A stretch of DNA of 64,000 nt from Symsagittifera roscoffensis (lineage: Eukaryota > Xenacoelomorpha > Acoela > Convolutidae): NCBI RefSeq assembly GCF_963678635.1, contig NC_087063.1, positions 16,802,449-16,866,448 on the forward strand, written 5' to 3'. The notes under the pieces are model-generated. The model did no database searches. It worked only from the letters and a program-made list of their open reading frames with translations, and was not told the origin of the DNA. Position numbers and translations under genes: made by a program. Each line of letters begins with the position of its first letter. The stretch's first letter is position 1. Shown here in pieces: positions 12,684-24,700 of the stretch.

Positions 12684-15330
12684 CTTAACTTAAAGCCTAT
12701 TGAATATCGAATTCACCCCATGTTATCAAAAATGCCAACAATTTGGAAATACATAAACATTCTCACCCTAAAACTGTCTCCAGTCAAAAAGAATATAAGA
12801 TCTCACAAGATTAAAAGATAGCAAAATAGATGTTTATAAAGTAACTAGAAACTCATTGATGATGAGCAGCAGTAAAAAGAATTATTTAAAAATTCTACGC
12901 AACATCATAATTTGTCCTTATGGAACACTTGTATCATAATATGAGTAATTTTTTTACAATTTTTTTTTCACACATTTCTGTCTTAATTTCTCTGTGCTCA
13001 GTTTGGAATACCTATAGCGTACTTTCAGACAATCTCATTTTTTGGTTGTAGTTTTCTGTAATTTTTGGTTCTTCTCAATTCGAGGCCTTCTTCAGTTAGA
13101 ACGATAAACCAACTTTTCAGGCTGTTTAAAAGCTTTTATTCACTCTTCTGCTGACTGGCTTTCTAGCGATGTTCAAATTAATTATTTTGGACCATTACAA
13201 GTTGAATTGAAGTTGAGACAAATAGCACATTCGAGACTTTGTAGAACTCTAATAAAAAAGACCATTTACAATTGCAGAAAAAGACCATTTACTGTCGACT
13301 ACCGACGTACCTCGAGAGTGTATTATATATAAGGGTTTGGGACTTTGTAGAACTCAAGTAAAAATTGGTAGCAAAAAGTTTTGATAAGAAAGAGTAAAAA
13401 AAGTAGTGAAAGCATAGTAGATGTATGCATATAGTACATTATGATCCCGGGGGCGGAGGTTGTCATCCATTGATGACCATTAGGTATAGATCAAAATAGT
13501 CACCATGCATTATATGACAACCAATGGTCACCATGTAATAATCCTAACTGTCACCATGTATTATTTTACACCTAATAGTCCCAATGTAACAATACTAATT
13601 GTCACCATGCACTAAGTTTTAACTCATAGTCCCCATGTTATCTGCAATGGTCTCTATTTGCAAATGTCACCCAGTAATTTATGATTTTAACTTAAAGACC
13701 ATAGTGTAAAAAAATTACAGTTATCACTGCAGTTTGGCTTAATATGCGTTGCACTCTCTGCAATTTTTCTACCTAGGAACTATTTAATGAGAAAACATAT
13801 GAGTCAAGAAACGTTTCAAAACATCATCAATAATGTATACAAAATCAGAAGCATCACTATTGAAAATCGTACTAAAAATCAAATGTGCAAACAAAATACA
13901 AAAAGAACCACACAAGGTAGATTAAATTCTTTTGATGAGAACGATTGATTTTCAACAAATTTTGCCTTCATAGTTAACTCCCAGAAGTCAATAATTCTCG
14001 TGATAACATGACGATTTAGCTTGATCTGGATGAATCATGCACTCTATTGTGCAAATTAGGAAGTTTTAAAGGTTGTTTTTGGATTTTTTTGAACAACTTT
14101 TGTCTTTAAAATGAAGTCCCAAAATTGAAAATTTTCCAGATAACATGAAGATGTAGCTTGTTCAGGATGACTCATACATCATATGATGAAGATTCAATGT
14201 TGTTTTTCGACTCAAAGCACTTTGAACTTCATAAGTATGTCCAGAAATAGAACGGTTTTTGAGATAAAGTGAGAATCTATATTCAATGGATGACTCGTAA
14301 ATCTTATGATGAAAACTGATCAAATTTTCAAGGTTAAATTTCAATTCAAACCGATTTTTTCAATGAGTATCTACAGAATTAAATAACTTTTGCAAAAATC
14401 TGAGGATGTAGTAGCCTGTTCTGGATGACTCCATCTTATGATAAAGATAGACAACCAAAAAAAATTAATTCTAAGTCATTTTTCTTCGCAAGTATGTCTA
14501 AAAAGTCAAAAGTTTTTTTGAGCTAACTTGATCATATAGCTTGTCAAATGAAAATGTTCAAGTATTTCATAAATTGTGTATAACCAAATTGCATTTTTTC
14601 TTACTAACCGTCTTGGTTATGGGCAAAACTTAGTACATTTTCAGCATTTATCAAAGACATCGATAAAAACACGTTTATTTTAAAATCGAAAAATCAGCAG
14701 CCTTATTTAAGAACTCAATCTTCAGGTTTTTGTTAAATTATGAAACAATCACTTAGTTTATGAATCATTTTCAGCTTTCGAAAAACCATGTTTTCTTTAA
14801 ATCTGAAATCTCGCTCCACAGCGTCGAAATGCAATATTTCATGAAATTGTGTTTTCAGCCACATAGATTTAAGGTTTTGACATAGCTTTAGAATTATCTT
14901 CCATTTGAAGCTGAAGTAATAAAAACACAAAGGTATAACGTTTACTGCTCTGTCTAAATGGGAGTTAATCTGTTAGCTCGGTTTAACTTTAATTCTGTCC
15001 TAGTTTAACAGGTTGAATAAAACTTTTTATTACCGTGTTCACAGCCTTCAGTATAAAGTTTGAGTCCACGGGTTAACATGTGATCATAGAATTAACCTTC
15101 TTAGTTGCCTTCTTATATGTTTGTGCCTGTGATAATTGATATCAATCTGCAAAAGGTTGATCTCACTATTTATAGTTTCCAAACCGTTGCTCGAAGATAA
15201 TTTGTTGCTCAACATAGTAAGCTAAAAATAAGCTACGTTGCTCCCAAACTGAAATTAAACTAAAACTAAAATGGCCTGGACAAAAGTCATTGATTCAATC
15301 TTCTGATAGAATAACGGTATTTTATTCGAA
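12684..15330 (+). mobile_element. Dispersed ~2.6-kb repeat, copy 1 (uninterrupted)
   Basis: This block matches, in order, three separated pieces at 17,503-18,579, 27,808-29,274 and 36,153-38,015. It begins at ATACCTTAACTT and ends near TTCTGATAGAATAACG, the last bases shared with copy 2. It has three zones: a left arm with CAATTCGAGGCCTTCTTC, a central zone of TGTCACCATG repeats, and a right zone of irregular ~130-200-bp units with CATGACRATTTAGCTTG, TGATCTGGATGAATCAT and GTAGCTTGTTCAGG. No coding capacity and no terminal inverted repeats were found, so its class is unknown. It supplies the empty site for the 9.2-kb insertion in copy 2. Confidence 0.65.
13440..13750 (+). repeat. Central TGTCACCATG repeat zone
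   Basis: TGTCACCATG, AGTCACCATG, GGTCACCATG or AGTCCCCATG recurs about every 25-40 bases, separated by AT-rich spacers. Related zones are at about 15,605-15,665, 18,440-18,579 plus 27,808-27,930, and reversed at 39,190-39,365. At 13,598/13,599 (AATACTAA followed by TTGTCACC) it shows the uninterrupted form of the site filled at 18,580-27,807. Confidence 0.7.
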
Positions 15331-15414
15331 AATTTCCTGAGAATGACTACTAGTTCAAAGATTGTTTTTGGACTTAGCGACTAAACAGAATTTTCAAATC
15401 GCATATGGTGTTTT

Positions 15415-16290
15415 TACAATTGCGTAAAAAAGACCATTTACTGTCGGCTGCCGACGTACCTCGAGAGTGTTTTATATAGAAGGGTTTGGGACTTTGTAGA
15501 ACTCAAGTAAAAATTGGAAGCAAAAAAATTTGATGACAAGAAAGAGCAAAAAAAGTAGTGAAAGCATAGTAGTAGTAAAAATATGGTACACTATGATCCG
15601 GGGGTGAGGGGGGGTTGTCATCCATGGATGACCATTAGGTATAGATCAAAAGAGTCACCATGCAGTTTGGCTTAATAAGCGTTGCGCTCTCTGCACTTTT
15701 TCAACTTTTACTTCCTATCTAACACAAAAATTGAACACAAAAACTAACTAGGAGACAATAATTTATAAATTGAAATCTATATAAAATTAAACCATATAAA
15801 AATTAATTAATGAGAAAACATATGATTCAAGAAACGTTTCAAAACATCCTCAACAATGTATAAAAAATCAGAAGCATCACTATTGAAAATTATACTAAAA
15901 AACAAATGTGCAAAATAAATACAAAAAGAACCAAACAAGTAAGATTAAATTTTTTTGAGAATTATTGATTTTCAACAATATCAGTCTTCATAGTTAATTC
16001 CCAAAATCCCAGAAGCCAAAATCCCAAATGATACACTCTATTGTGACAATTAGGAAGTTTTAAAGGTTGTTTTTTTTATTCTTTTAGAACAACTTATGTC
16101 TTTGAAAATAAGTCCCAAAATTGAATAGTTTCCAGATAACATGAAGATGTAGCTTGTTAAGGTTGACTCACACATCATATGATAAAGATTAAATTGTTTT
16201 GATGTGAATTATTCATTGTCAACAATTTTTGTTTTCATAATTAATTCCCAAAAGTCAATAACTCTCGTGATAGCATGACGATTTAGCTTG
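15415..16290 (+). mobile_element. Dispersed repeat, copy 3 (internally deleted)
   Basis: It begins with AAAAGACCATTTACTGTCGG, as at about 13,276 in copy 1. It keeps a very short TGTCACCATG zone and then jumps to CAGTTTGGCTTAATAAGCG and part of the right zone. It ends at TAGCTTGATCTGG, where retroelement sequence begins. The same junction with the retroelement fragment occurs at 36,291. Confidence 0.6.
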
Positions 16291-16415
16291 ATCTGGGCTG
16301 CCCGATTAGTATAACCCCTGCAGGACAGAGCTCAACTCAATATCATCAAACCACTCACTTCCCTTCCGACTTAGAGACCAAACCCTCAAACACTCCAAGG
16401 GAGCCGTGGAAGAAA

Positions 16416-16889
16416 GTGGAGGGGGACAAATCGGTTGACTTCCCAATCTATGAGATTGTGGATTCTTCAGACGACAACGCTACCATTCAGGGAACACGTC
16501 CGGAGGAAATCAGTACCACCGGTAATGATCTTAAACTAAGACGCTCGAGTCGTAACGTAGGACCTCCTCAATTCTATGGAAAAAGGTTCTATATAGATAT
16601 TATAGACGACAGAGACAACCAACCTGGATCAGCCCTAAGCCCAATCTCACTAGACGGCAATACCACAACTACCACTACACAAATTCCTTCGGATAAGAAA
16701 ACTACGATCTTCAGCATTCATTCGGCGGAAACTACAGCAAGTGCATCAGATTCCTTATCATCGAACACAATTTCTTTTTCTTCCATCGACCAGTCATTAA
16801 GAGAGGCTAAAAACAGTTTTAATGAGCTTGTTGATCTCGATAGCGAACTCTTTAATGCAGAATTAGAAAAATTCATTGAAGAAGACTAA
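16416..16889 (+). pseudogene. C-terminal pol tail of an LTR retroelement (fragment)
   Basis: It encodes 157 residues from an ATG, with an acidic Ser/Thr-rich segment, then RRSSRNVGPPQFYGKRF at about residues 42-58, then Thr/Ser-rich sequence and an acidic end (FIEED). The RRSSR-x-x-GPPxxYG pattern is typical of the region after the integrase core in LTR retroelement polyproteins. Nearly identical sequence lies at 36.42-36.75 kb but is cut short there. It cannot function alone. The assignment to a particular superfamily is not possible from this part. Confidence 0.65.
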
Positions 16890-17291
16890 TTGTGGACTGA
16901 AAACTTTTTTTTTAAAACTCAAATCGTGATTACCGAATGTAGTATCCAGTGTAACTCCTAGTGCTATTATCGTGCTTTAATTTTAAAATCATTCAGTGCC
17001 AGTAACCAAATCTGGTGCAGTTAGAATTAGTTATTTTTAACAGTTAACGTATTTTTCTTTCTTTTGGGACGTATTCAGCCGGATTAAACATGCTTATCAT
17101 GCTGATTTGACCTTATTAAGTTTATTATTAATTAGTTTAACTGCCTTTATATCAAAAAGTCGATCCTACGGAGTATTAATTTTTACTGTATTATTTTTGC
17201 GGTATTATTAAAACTTCGTTAGCTTCCTTTAGAGGAAGAAAAGAGTCAGTTGCCTTCAATTTAGTTTAATTTTTTTTCCTATTAAGAGGAA

Positions 17292-17502
17292 TGTTGTGAA
17301 CTGCATTATCTTAATCGTTTTTTATAATCAATTTGTTAGTCATCATGACTGGTACTTAGTTATGACCTTGATACGTTCATTCTCTCCAGCGGAGAGAATT
17401 CTCTTTCACTTTTTAATGTTTTAACTTTGAGATTAATTCACTTTTAACCTCATTTTTATCTATACTTAAGTAGAATTAGCTGTAATAAAGGAACATTTTT
17501 CA
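17292..17502 (+). repeat. Candidate 3' LTR
   Basis: It starts TGTTGTGAAC right after a purine tract (TTAAGAGGAA) and ends ...TTTTTCA, giving TG...CA ends over 211 bp. It contains AATAAA at about 17,484. No second copy exists in the window, so the limits rest on the terminal dinucleotides, the purine tract and the return to repeat sequence on the right. Confidence 0.45.
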
Positions 17503-18579
17503 ATACCTTAACTTGATGCCTATTGAATGTCGAATTTACCCCATGTTATCAAAAATGCCAACAATTTGGAAATACCTAATCATTCTCACCCTAAAACTGT
17601 CTCCAGTCAAAAAGAATATAAGATCTCACAAGATTAAAAGATAGCAAAATAGATGTTTATAAAGTAACTAGAAACTCATTGATGATGAGCAGCAGTAAAA
17701 AAAATTATTTAAAAATTCTACGCAACATCATAATTTGTCCATAAGGAACACTCGTACCATAATATGAGTAATTTTTTTACAATTTTTTTTTCACACACTT
17801 CTGTCTTAATTTCTCTGTGCTCAGTTTGGAAAACCTAAAGCGTACTTTCAGACAATCTCATTTTTTGGTTGTAGTTTTCTGTAATTTTTGGTTCTTCTCA
17901 ATTCGAGGCCTTCTTCAGTTAGAACGATAAACCAACTTTTCAGGCTGTTTAGCAGCTTTTATTCACTCTTCTGCTGACTGGCTTTCTAGCAATGTCCCAA
18001 TTATTTATTTCGGACCATTAAAAGTTGAATTGAAATTGAGACACATGGCACAATCGAGACTTTGTAGAACTCAAGTAAAAATTGGTACTTGGTAAAAATT
18101 GGTAAAATTGGTAAAAATTGTGATACTTGATTTTGTGTGGAAAACACTAAAAAGTTAAAAAAGAAAAAAAAATACCCGAATACAAAGTTGTTCCCCATTT
18201 TCAATGGTCAGAACATTGATAAAATTGCCATATCTGAGTTGAAAATATTCTTCCGTTCGCTTTCAGAAATTATGAAAAGACGTCAACGAAACGGAACCTT
18301 GGTTGCTTCACTTCCAAGCCCGGCAAAAGCTTTCATTTGTGGCGTATGCCACATGAGATATGTCCAGGAACTGAATTTGATTAAGCCCATAAATCGTAAA
18401 CACGGAACGAGCAAGTACACTAGGATCCGAGGGGGGTGGGGGAGGTTGTCATCCATAGATGACCATTAGGTATAGATCAAAATAGTCACCCTGCATTATA
18501 TGACAACCAATGGTCACCATCTAAAAATCTGTCACCATGTATTATTTTACACCTAATAGTCCCCATAAAATAATACTAA
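17503..18579 (+). mobile_element. Dispersed repeat, copy 2, left piece
   Basis: It is about 95% identical by eye to 12,684-13,598 over long runs. It differs by replacing the 13.3-13.4 kb stretch with unrelated sequence (about 18,080-18,420, described separately). It stops at AATACTAA, where the 9.2-kb satellite-bearing element starts, and resumes at 27,808. Confidence 0.65.
18195..18425 (+). pseudogene. Possible captured exon fragment inside the dispersed repeat (uncertain)
   Basis: A stretch with more balanced base use gives a frame containing RSLSEIMKRRQRNGTLVASL and AFICGVCHMRYVQELNLI, including a CxxC pair. It has no counterpart in copy 1. The frame ends at the GGTTGTCATCCATAGATGAC repeat boundary. 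It may be a fragment of a gene picked up by the repeat, or chance. I do not recognise the protein. Confidence 0.25.
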
Positions 18580-18639
18580 CTAGCGCGTCAATCGCACCTC
18601 CGGTGCTACAAAACCAAGTCTTCAGAAAACAGACAAACC

Positions 18640-18713
18640 AAAATTCTAGAAAAATAAAAGGATTTGAGCAGTCAAATTTGACTGCTCAAATCCTTTTATT
18701 TTTCTAGAATTTT
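18640..18713. repeat. Perfect spacerless 74-bp palindrome
   Basis: The two 37-base arms are exact reverse complements meeting at CAAA/TTTG (18,676/18,677). Each arm holds the monomer box AGGATTTGAGCAGTCA, so it is a head-to-head junction of satellite sequence near the 5' end of copy B. It is followed by a small triplication of TTTAGGGACGC (about 18,711-18,765). Confidence 0.85.
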
Positions 18714-18714
18714 T

Positions 18715-21700
18715 TAGGGACGCCAGAATTTTTTAGGGACGCTCAACATTTAGGGACGCCAGATTTGCAACCCCTAAATGAACCCTGACAAACCCCCACT
18801 ATAGGGTTGAGAAATTCAAAATCGGTATGTTTTTTTATATCTTAATTTTTTGACAAAAAAAATGAAAAAAAAAATCATTAAAACGCCATGTCTCGAAAAC
18901 CAGAAGGATTTGAGCAGTCATTCTTGGACACCACATTTGTCACACCTGAATGTACCCTGACAGCAACCCATTATAAGGTTGATAAATTGAAGTTCGGAGT
19001 GTTTTTTATCTAGTTTTTTCTATATCTATTTTTTTTTGAAAAAAAAACATGAAAAAATCATAAAAAACGCCATTTCTCGAAAACGAAAAGAGTTTGAGCA
19101 GTCATACAGTCAGGGTTGAGAAATTGAAGTTCGGTTAATTTTTTTTTACATTCAAGTTTTTTTTAAAAAAAAATGAAAAAATCATAAAAAACGCAATTTC
19201 TCGAAAACCAAAAGGATTTGAGCAGTCATACTTGGACGCTAGATTTGCAATCCCTGAATGTACCCTGATAGCATCCCAATATAGGGTGGGGAAATTCAAG
19301 TTCGGTTAGTTTTTTTTACATTTAAATTTTTTGGAAAAAAAACTAAAAAATCACAAAAAATGCAATTTCTCTAAAACTAAAAGAATTTGAGCAGTCACAC
19401 TTGGACGCCAGATTCGCAACTCCTGAATATACCCTGACAGCGCCTCACTATAGGGCTGAGAAATTCAAGCTCGGTTAGTTTGTTGTATCTTATTTTTTTA
19501 TATCTAAATTTTTTTGAATAAAAAAACATGAAAAATCATAAAAAACTCCATATCTCCAAAACCAGAAGGATTTGAGCATCATAGTTGGACTCCGGATTTG
19601 CAACTTCTGAATGTACCCTGACAGCATCCCACTATAGGGTTGAGAAATTGAAGTTCGGTTAATTTTTTTTATATTTAAGTTTTTTTGAAAAAAAAAGAAA
19701 AAATCATAAAAAACGCAATTTCTCGAAAAACAAAAAGATTTGAGCAGTCATACTTGGACGCCAGATTTGCAACTCCTGAATCTACCCTGACAGCACCTCA
19801 CTATTGTGTTGAGAAATTCAAAATCGGTTAGTTTTTTAATATCTAAGTTTTTTGAAAAAAAAAAACTAAAAAAACATAAAAACGCCATATCTCGAAAAAC
19901 AAAAGGATTTGAGCAATCACACTTGGATGCCAGATTTGCAATCCTTGAATGTACCCTGATAGCATTCCAATATAGGGTGGGGAAAAAGTCAAGTTCGGTT
20001 AGTTTTTTTACATCTAAATTTTTTGGAAAAAAAATAAAAAATCACAAAAAATGCAATTTCTCTAAAACCAAAAGAATTGGAGCAGTCACACTTGGACGCC
20101 AGATTTGCAACTCCTGAATATACCCTGACAGCGCCTCACTATAGGGCTGAGAAATTCAAGCTCGGTTAGTTCGTTGTATCTTATTTTTTTATATCTAAAT
20201 TTTTTTGAATAAAAAAACATGAAAAATCATAAAAAACTCCATATCTCGAAACTCAAAAGGATTTGAGCAGTCATAGTTGGACTCCAGATTTGCAACTTCT
20301 GAATGTACCCTGACAGCACCCCACTATAGGGTTGAGAAATTGAAGTTCGGTTAATTTTTTTTTACATTCAAGTTTTTTTGAAAAAAAATGAAAAAATCAT
20401 AAAAAACGCAATTTCTCGAAAATCAAAAGGATTTGAGCAGTCATACTTGGACGCTAGATTTGCAATCCTTGAATGTACCCTGATAGCATCCCAATATAGG
20501 GTGGGGAAATACAAGTTCGGTTAGTTTTTTTTACATTTAAATTTTTTGGAAAAAAAACTAAAAAATCACAAAAAATGCAATTTCTCTAAAACCAAAAGAA
20601 TTTGAGCAGTCACACTTGGACGCCAGATTCGCAACTCCTGAATATACCCTGACAGCGCCTCACTATAGGGCTGAGAAATTCAAGCTCGGTTAGTTTGTTG
20701 TATCTTGCTTTTTTATATCTAAATTTTTTTGAATAAAAAAACATGAAAAATCATAAAAAACTCCATATCTCCAAAACCAAAAGGATTTGAGCAGTCATAG
20801 TTGGACTCCGGCCGGATTTGCAACTTCTGAATGTACCCTGACAGCATCCCACTATAGGGTTGAGAAATTGAAGTTCGGTTAATTTTTTTTAAATTTAAGT
20901 TTTTTTGAAAAAAAAAGAAAAAATCATAAAAAACGCAATTTCTCGAAAACCAAAAAGATTTGAGCAGTCATACTTGGACGCCAGATTTGCAACTCCTGAA
21001 TCTACCCTGACAGCACCCCACTATGGGGTTGAGAAATTGAAGTTCGGTTAATTTTTTTTATATTTAAGTTTTTTTGAAAAAAAAAGAAAAAATCATAAAA
21101 AACGCAATTTATCGAAAACCAAAAAGATTTGAGCAGTCATACTTGGACGCCAGATTTGCAACCCCTGAATCTACCCTGAGAGCACCTCACTATTGTGTTG
21201 AGAAATTCAAAATCGGTTAGTTTTTTAAAATCTAAGTTTTTTGAAAAAAAAAAACTAAAAAAACATAAAAACGCCATATCTCGAAAAATAAAAGGATTTG
21301 AGCAATCACACTTGGATGCCAGATTTGCAATCCCTGAATGTACCCTGATAGCATTCCAATATAGGGTGGGGAAATTCAAGTTCGGTTAGTTTTTTTACAT
21401 CTAAATTTTTTGGAAAAAAAAATCACAAAAAATGCAATTTCTCTAAAACCAAAAGAATTGGAGCAGTCACACTTGGACAACAGATTTGCAACTCCTGAAT
21501 ATATCCTGACAGCGCCTCACTATAGGGCTGAGAAATTCAAGCTCGGTTAGTTCGTTGTATCTTATTTTTTATCTAAATTTTTTTGAATAAACATGAAAAA
21601 TCATAAAAAACTCCATATCTCGAAAATCAAAAGGATTTGAGCAGTCATAGTTGGACTCCAGATTTGCAACTTCTGAATGTACCCTGACAGCACCCCACTA

Positions 21701-24700
21701 TAGGGTTGAGAATTTGAAGTTCGGTTATTTTTTTTTATATTTAAATTTTTTTGAAAAAAAAAATGAAAAAATCATAAAAAACGCAATTTATCGAAAACCA
21801 AAAAGATTTGAGCAGTCATACTTGGACGCCAGATTTGCAACCCCTGAATCTACCCTGACAGCACCTCACTATTGTGTTGAGAAATTCAAAATCGGTTAGT
21901 TTTTTAATATCTAAGTTTTTTGAAAAAAAAAAACTAAAAAAATATAAAAACGCCATATCTCGAAAAATAAAAGGATTTGAGCAGTCACACTTGTACGCCA
22001 GATTTGCAATCCCTGAATGTACCCTGATAGCATCCCAATATAGGGTGGGGAAATTCAAGTTCGGTTAATTTTTTTACATCTAAATTTTTTGGAAAAAAAA
22101 CTAAAAAATCACAAAAAATGCAATTTCTCTAAAACCAAAAAAATTGGAGCAGTCACACTTGGACGCCAGATTTGCAACTCCTGAATATACCCTGACAGCG
22201 CCTCACTATAGGGCTGAGAAATTCATGCTCGGTTATTTTGTATCTTATTTTTTTATATCTAAATTTTTTTGAATAAAAAAACATGAAAAATCATAAAAAA
22301 CTCCATATCTCGAAAATCAAAAGGATTTGAGCAGTCATAGTTGGACTCCAGATTTGCAACTTCTGAATGTACCCTGACAGCACCCCACTATGGGGTTGAG
22401 AAATTGAAGTTCGGTTAATTTTTTTTATATTTAAGTTTTTTTGAAAAAAAAAGAAAAAATCATAAAAAACGCAATTTATCGAAAACCAAAAAGATTTGAG
22501 CAGTCATACTTGGACGCCAGATTTGCAACCCCTGAATCTACCCTGACAGCACCTCACTATTGTGTTGAGAAATTCAAAATCGGTTAGTTTTTTAATATCT
22601 AAGTTTTTTGAAAAAAAAAACTAAAAAAATATAAAAACGCCATATCTCGAAAAATAAAAGGATTTGAGCAGTCACACTTGTACGCCAGATTTGCAATCCC
22701 TGAATGTACCCTGATAGCATCCCAATATAGGGTGGGGAAATTCAAGTTCGGTTAATTTTTTTACATCTAAATTTTTTGGAAAAAAAACTAAAAAATCACA
22801 AAAAATGCAATTTCTCTAAAACCAAAAAAATTGGAGCAGTCAAACTTGGACGCCAGATTTGCAACTCCTGAATATACCCTGACAGCGCCTCACTATAGGG
22901 CTGAGAAATTCATGCTCGGTTATTTTGTATCTTATTTTTTTATATCTAAATTTTTTTGAATAAAAAAACATGAAAAATCATAAAAAACTCCATATCTCGA
23001 AAATCAAAAGGATTTGAGCAGTCATAGTTGGACTCCAGATTTGCAACTTCTGAATGTACCCTGACAGCACCCCACTATGGGGTTGAGAAATTGAAGTTCG
23101 GTTAATTTTTTTTATATTTAAGTTTTTTTGAAAAAAAAAGAAAAAATCATAAAAAACGCAATTTATCGAAAACCAAAAAGATTTGAGCAGTCATACTTGG
23201 ACGCCAGATTTGCAACCCCTGAATCTACCCTGAGAGCACCTCACTATTGTGTTGAGAAATTCAAAATCGGTTAGTTTTTTAATATCTAAGTTTTTTGAAA
23301 AAAAAAACTAAAAAAATATAAAAACGCCATATCTCGAAAAATAAAAGGATTTGAGCAGTCACACTTGTACGCCAGATTTGCAATCCCTGAATGTACCCTG
23401 ATAGCATCCCAATATAGGGTGGGGAAATTCAAGTTCGGTTAATTTTTTTACATCTAAATTTTTTGGAAAAAAAACTAAAAAATCACAAAAAATGCAATTT
23501 CTCTAAAACCAAAAAAATTGGAGCAGTCACACTTGGACGCCAGATTTGCAACTCCTGAATATACCCTGACAGCGCCTCACTATAGGGTTGAGAATTTGAA
23601 GTTCGGTTATTTTTTTTTATATTTAAATTTTTTTGAAAAAAAAAATGAAAAAATCATAAAAAACGCAATTTATCGAAAACCAAAAAGATTTGAGCAGTCA
23701 TACTTGGACGCCAGATTTGCAACCCCTGAATCTACCCTGACAGCACCTCACTATTGTGTTGAGAAATTCAAAATCGGTTAGTTTTTTAATATCTAAGTTT
23801 TTTGAAAAAAAAAACTAAAAAAATATAAAAACGCCATATCTCGAAAAATAAAAGGATTTGAGCAGTCACACTTGTACGCCAGATTTGCAATCCCTGAATG
23901 TACCCTGATAGCATCCCAATATAGGGTGGGGAAATTCAAGTTCGGTTAATTTTTTTACATCTAAATTTTTTGGAAAAAAAACTAAAAAATCACAAAAAAT
24001 GCAATTTCTCTAAAACCAAAAAAATTGGAGCAGTCACACTTGGACGCCAGATTTGCAACTCCTGAATATACCCTGACAGCGCCTCACTATAGGGCTGAGA
24101 AATTCATGCTCGGTTATTTTGTATCTTATTTTTTTATATCTAAATTTTTTTGAATAAAAAAACATGAAAAATCATAAAAAACTCCGTATCTCGAAAATCA
24201 AAAGGATTTGAGCAGTCATAGTTGGACTCCAGATTTGCAACTTCTGAATGTACCCTGACAGCACCCCACTATGGGGTTGAGAAATTGAAGTTCGGTTAAT
24301 TTTTTTTATATTTAAGTTTTTTTGAAAAAAAAAGAAAAAATCATAAAAAACGCAATTTATCGAAAACCAAAAAGATTTGAGCAGTCATACTTGGACGCCA
24401 GATTTGCAACCCCTGAATCTACCCTGACAGCACCTCACTATTGTGTTGAGAAATTCAAAATCGGTTAGTTTTTTAATATCTAAGTTTTTTGAAAAAAAAA
24501 ACTAAAAAAATATAAAAACGCCATATCTCGAAAAATAAAAGGATTTGAGCAGTCACACTTGTACGCCAGATTTGCAATCCCTGAATGTACCCTGATAGCA
24601 TCCCAATATAGGGTGGGGAAATTCAAGTTCGGTTAATTTTTTTACATCTAAATTTTTTGGAAAAAAAACTAAAAAATCACAAAAAATGCAATTTCTCTAA

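Larger units (their letters stand above)
16291..17502 (+). mobile_element. Retroelement 3' fragment (pol tail plus candidate LTR) joined to the dispersed repeat
   Basis: It starts at CTGCCCGATTAGTATA and runs through an open frame at 16,416-16,889, a ~400-bp untranslated stretch and a purine-rich AAGAGGAA directly before TGTTGTGAAC, where a candidate LTR starts. The fragment ends at TTTTTCA, and the next base begins repeat copy 2. Only the 3' end of the element is present; gag, protease, RT and integrase are missing. Base composition of the coding part is less AT-rich than its surroundings. Confidence 0.6.
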
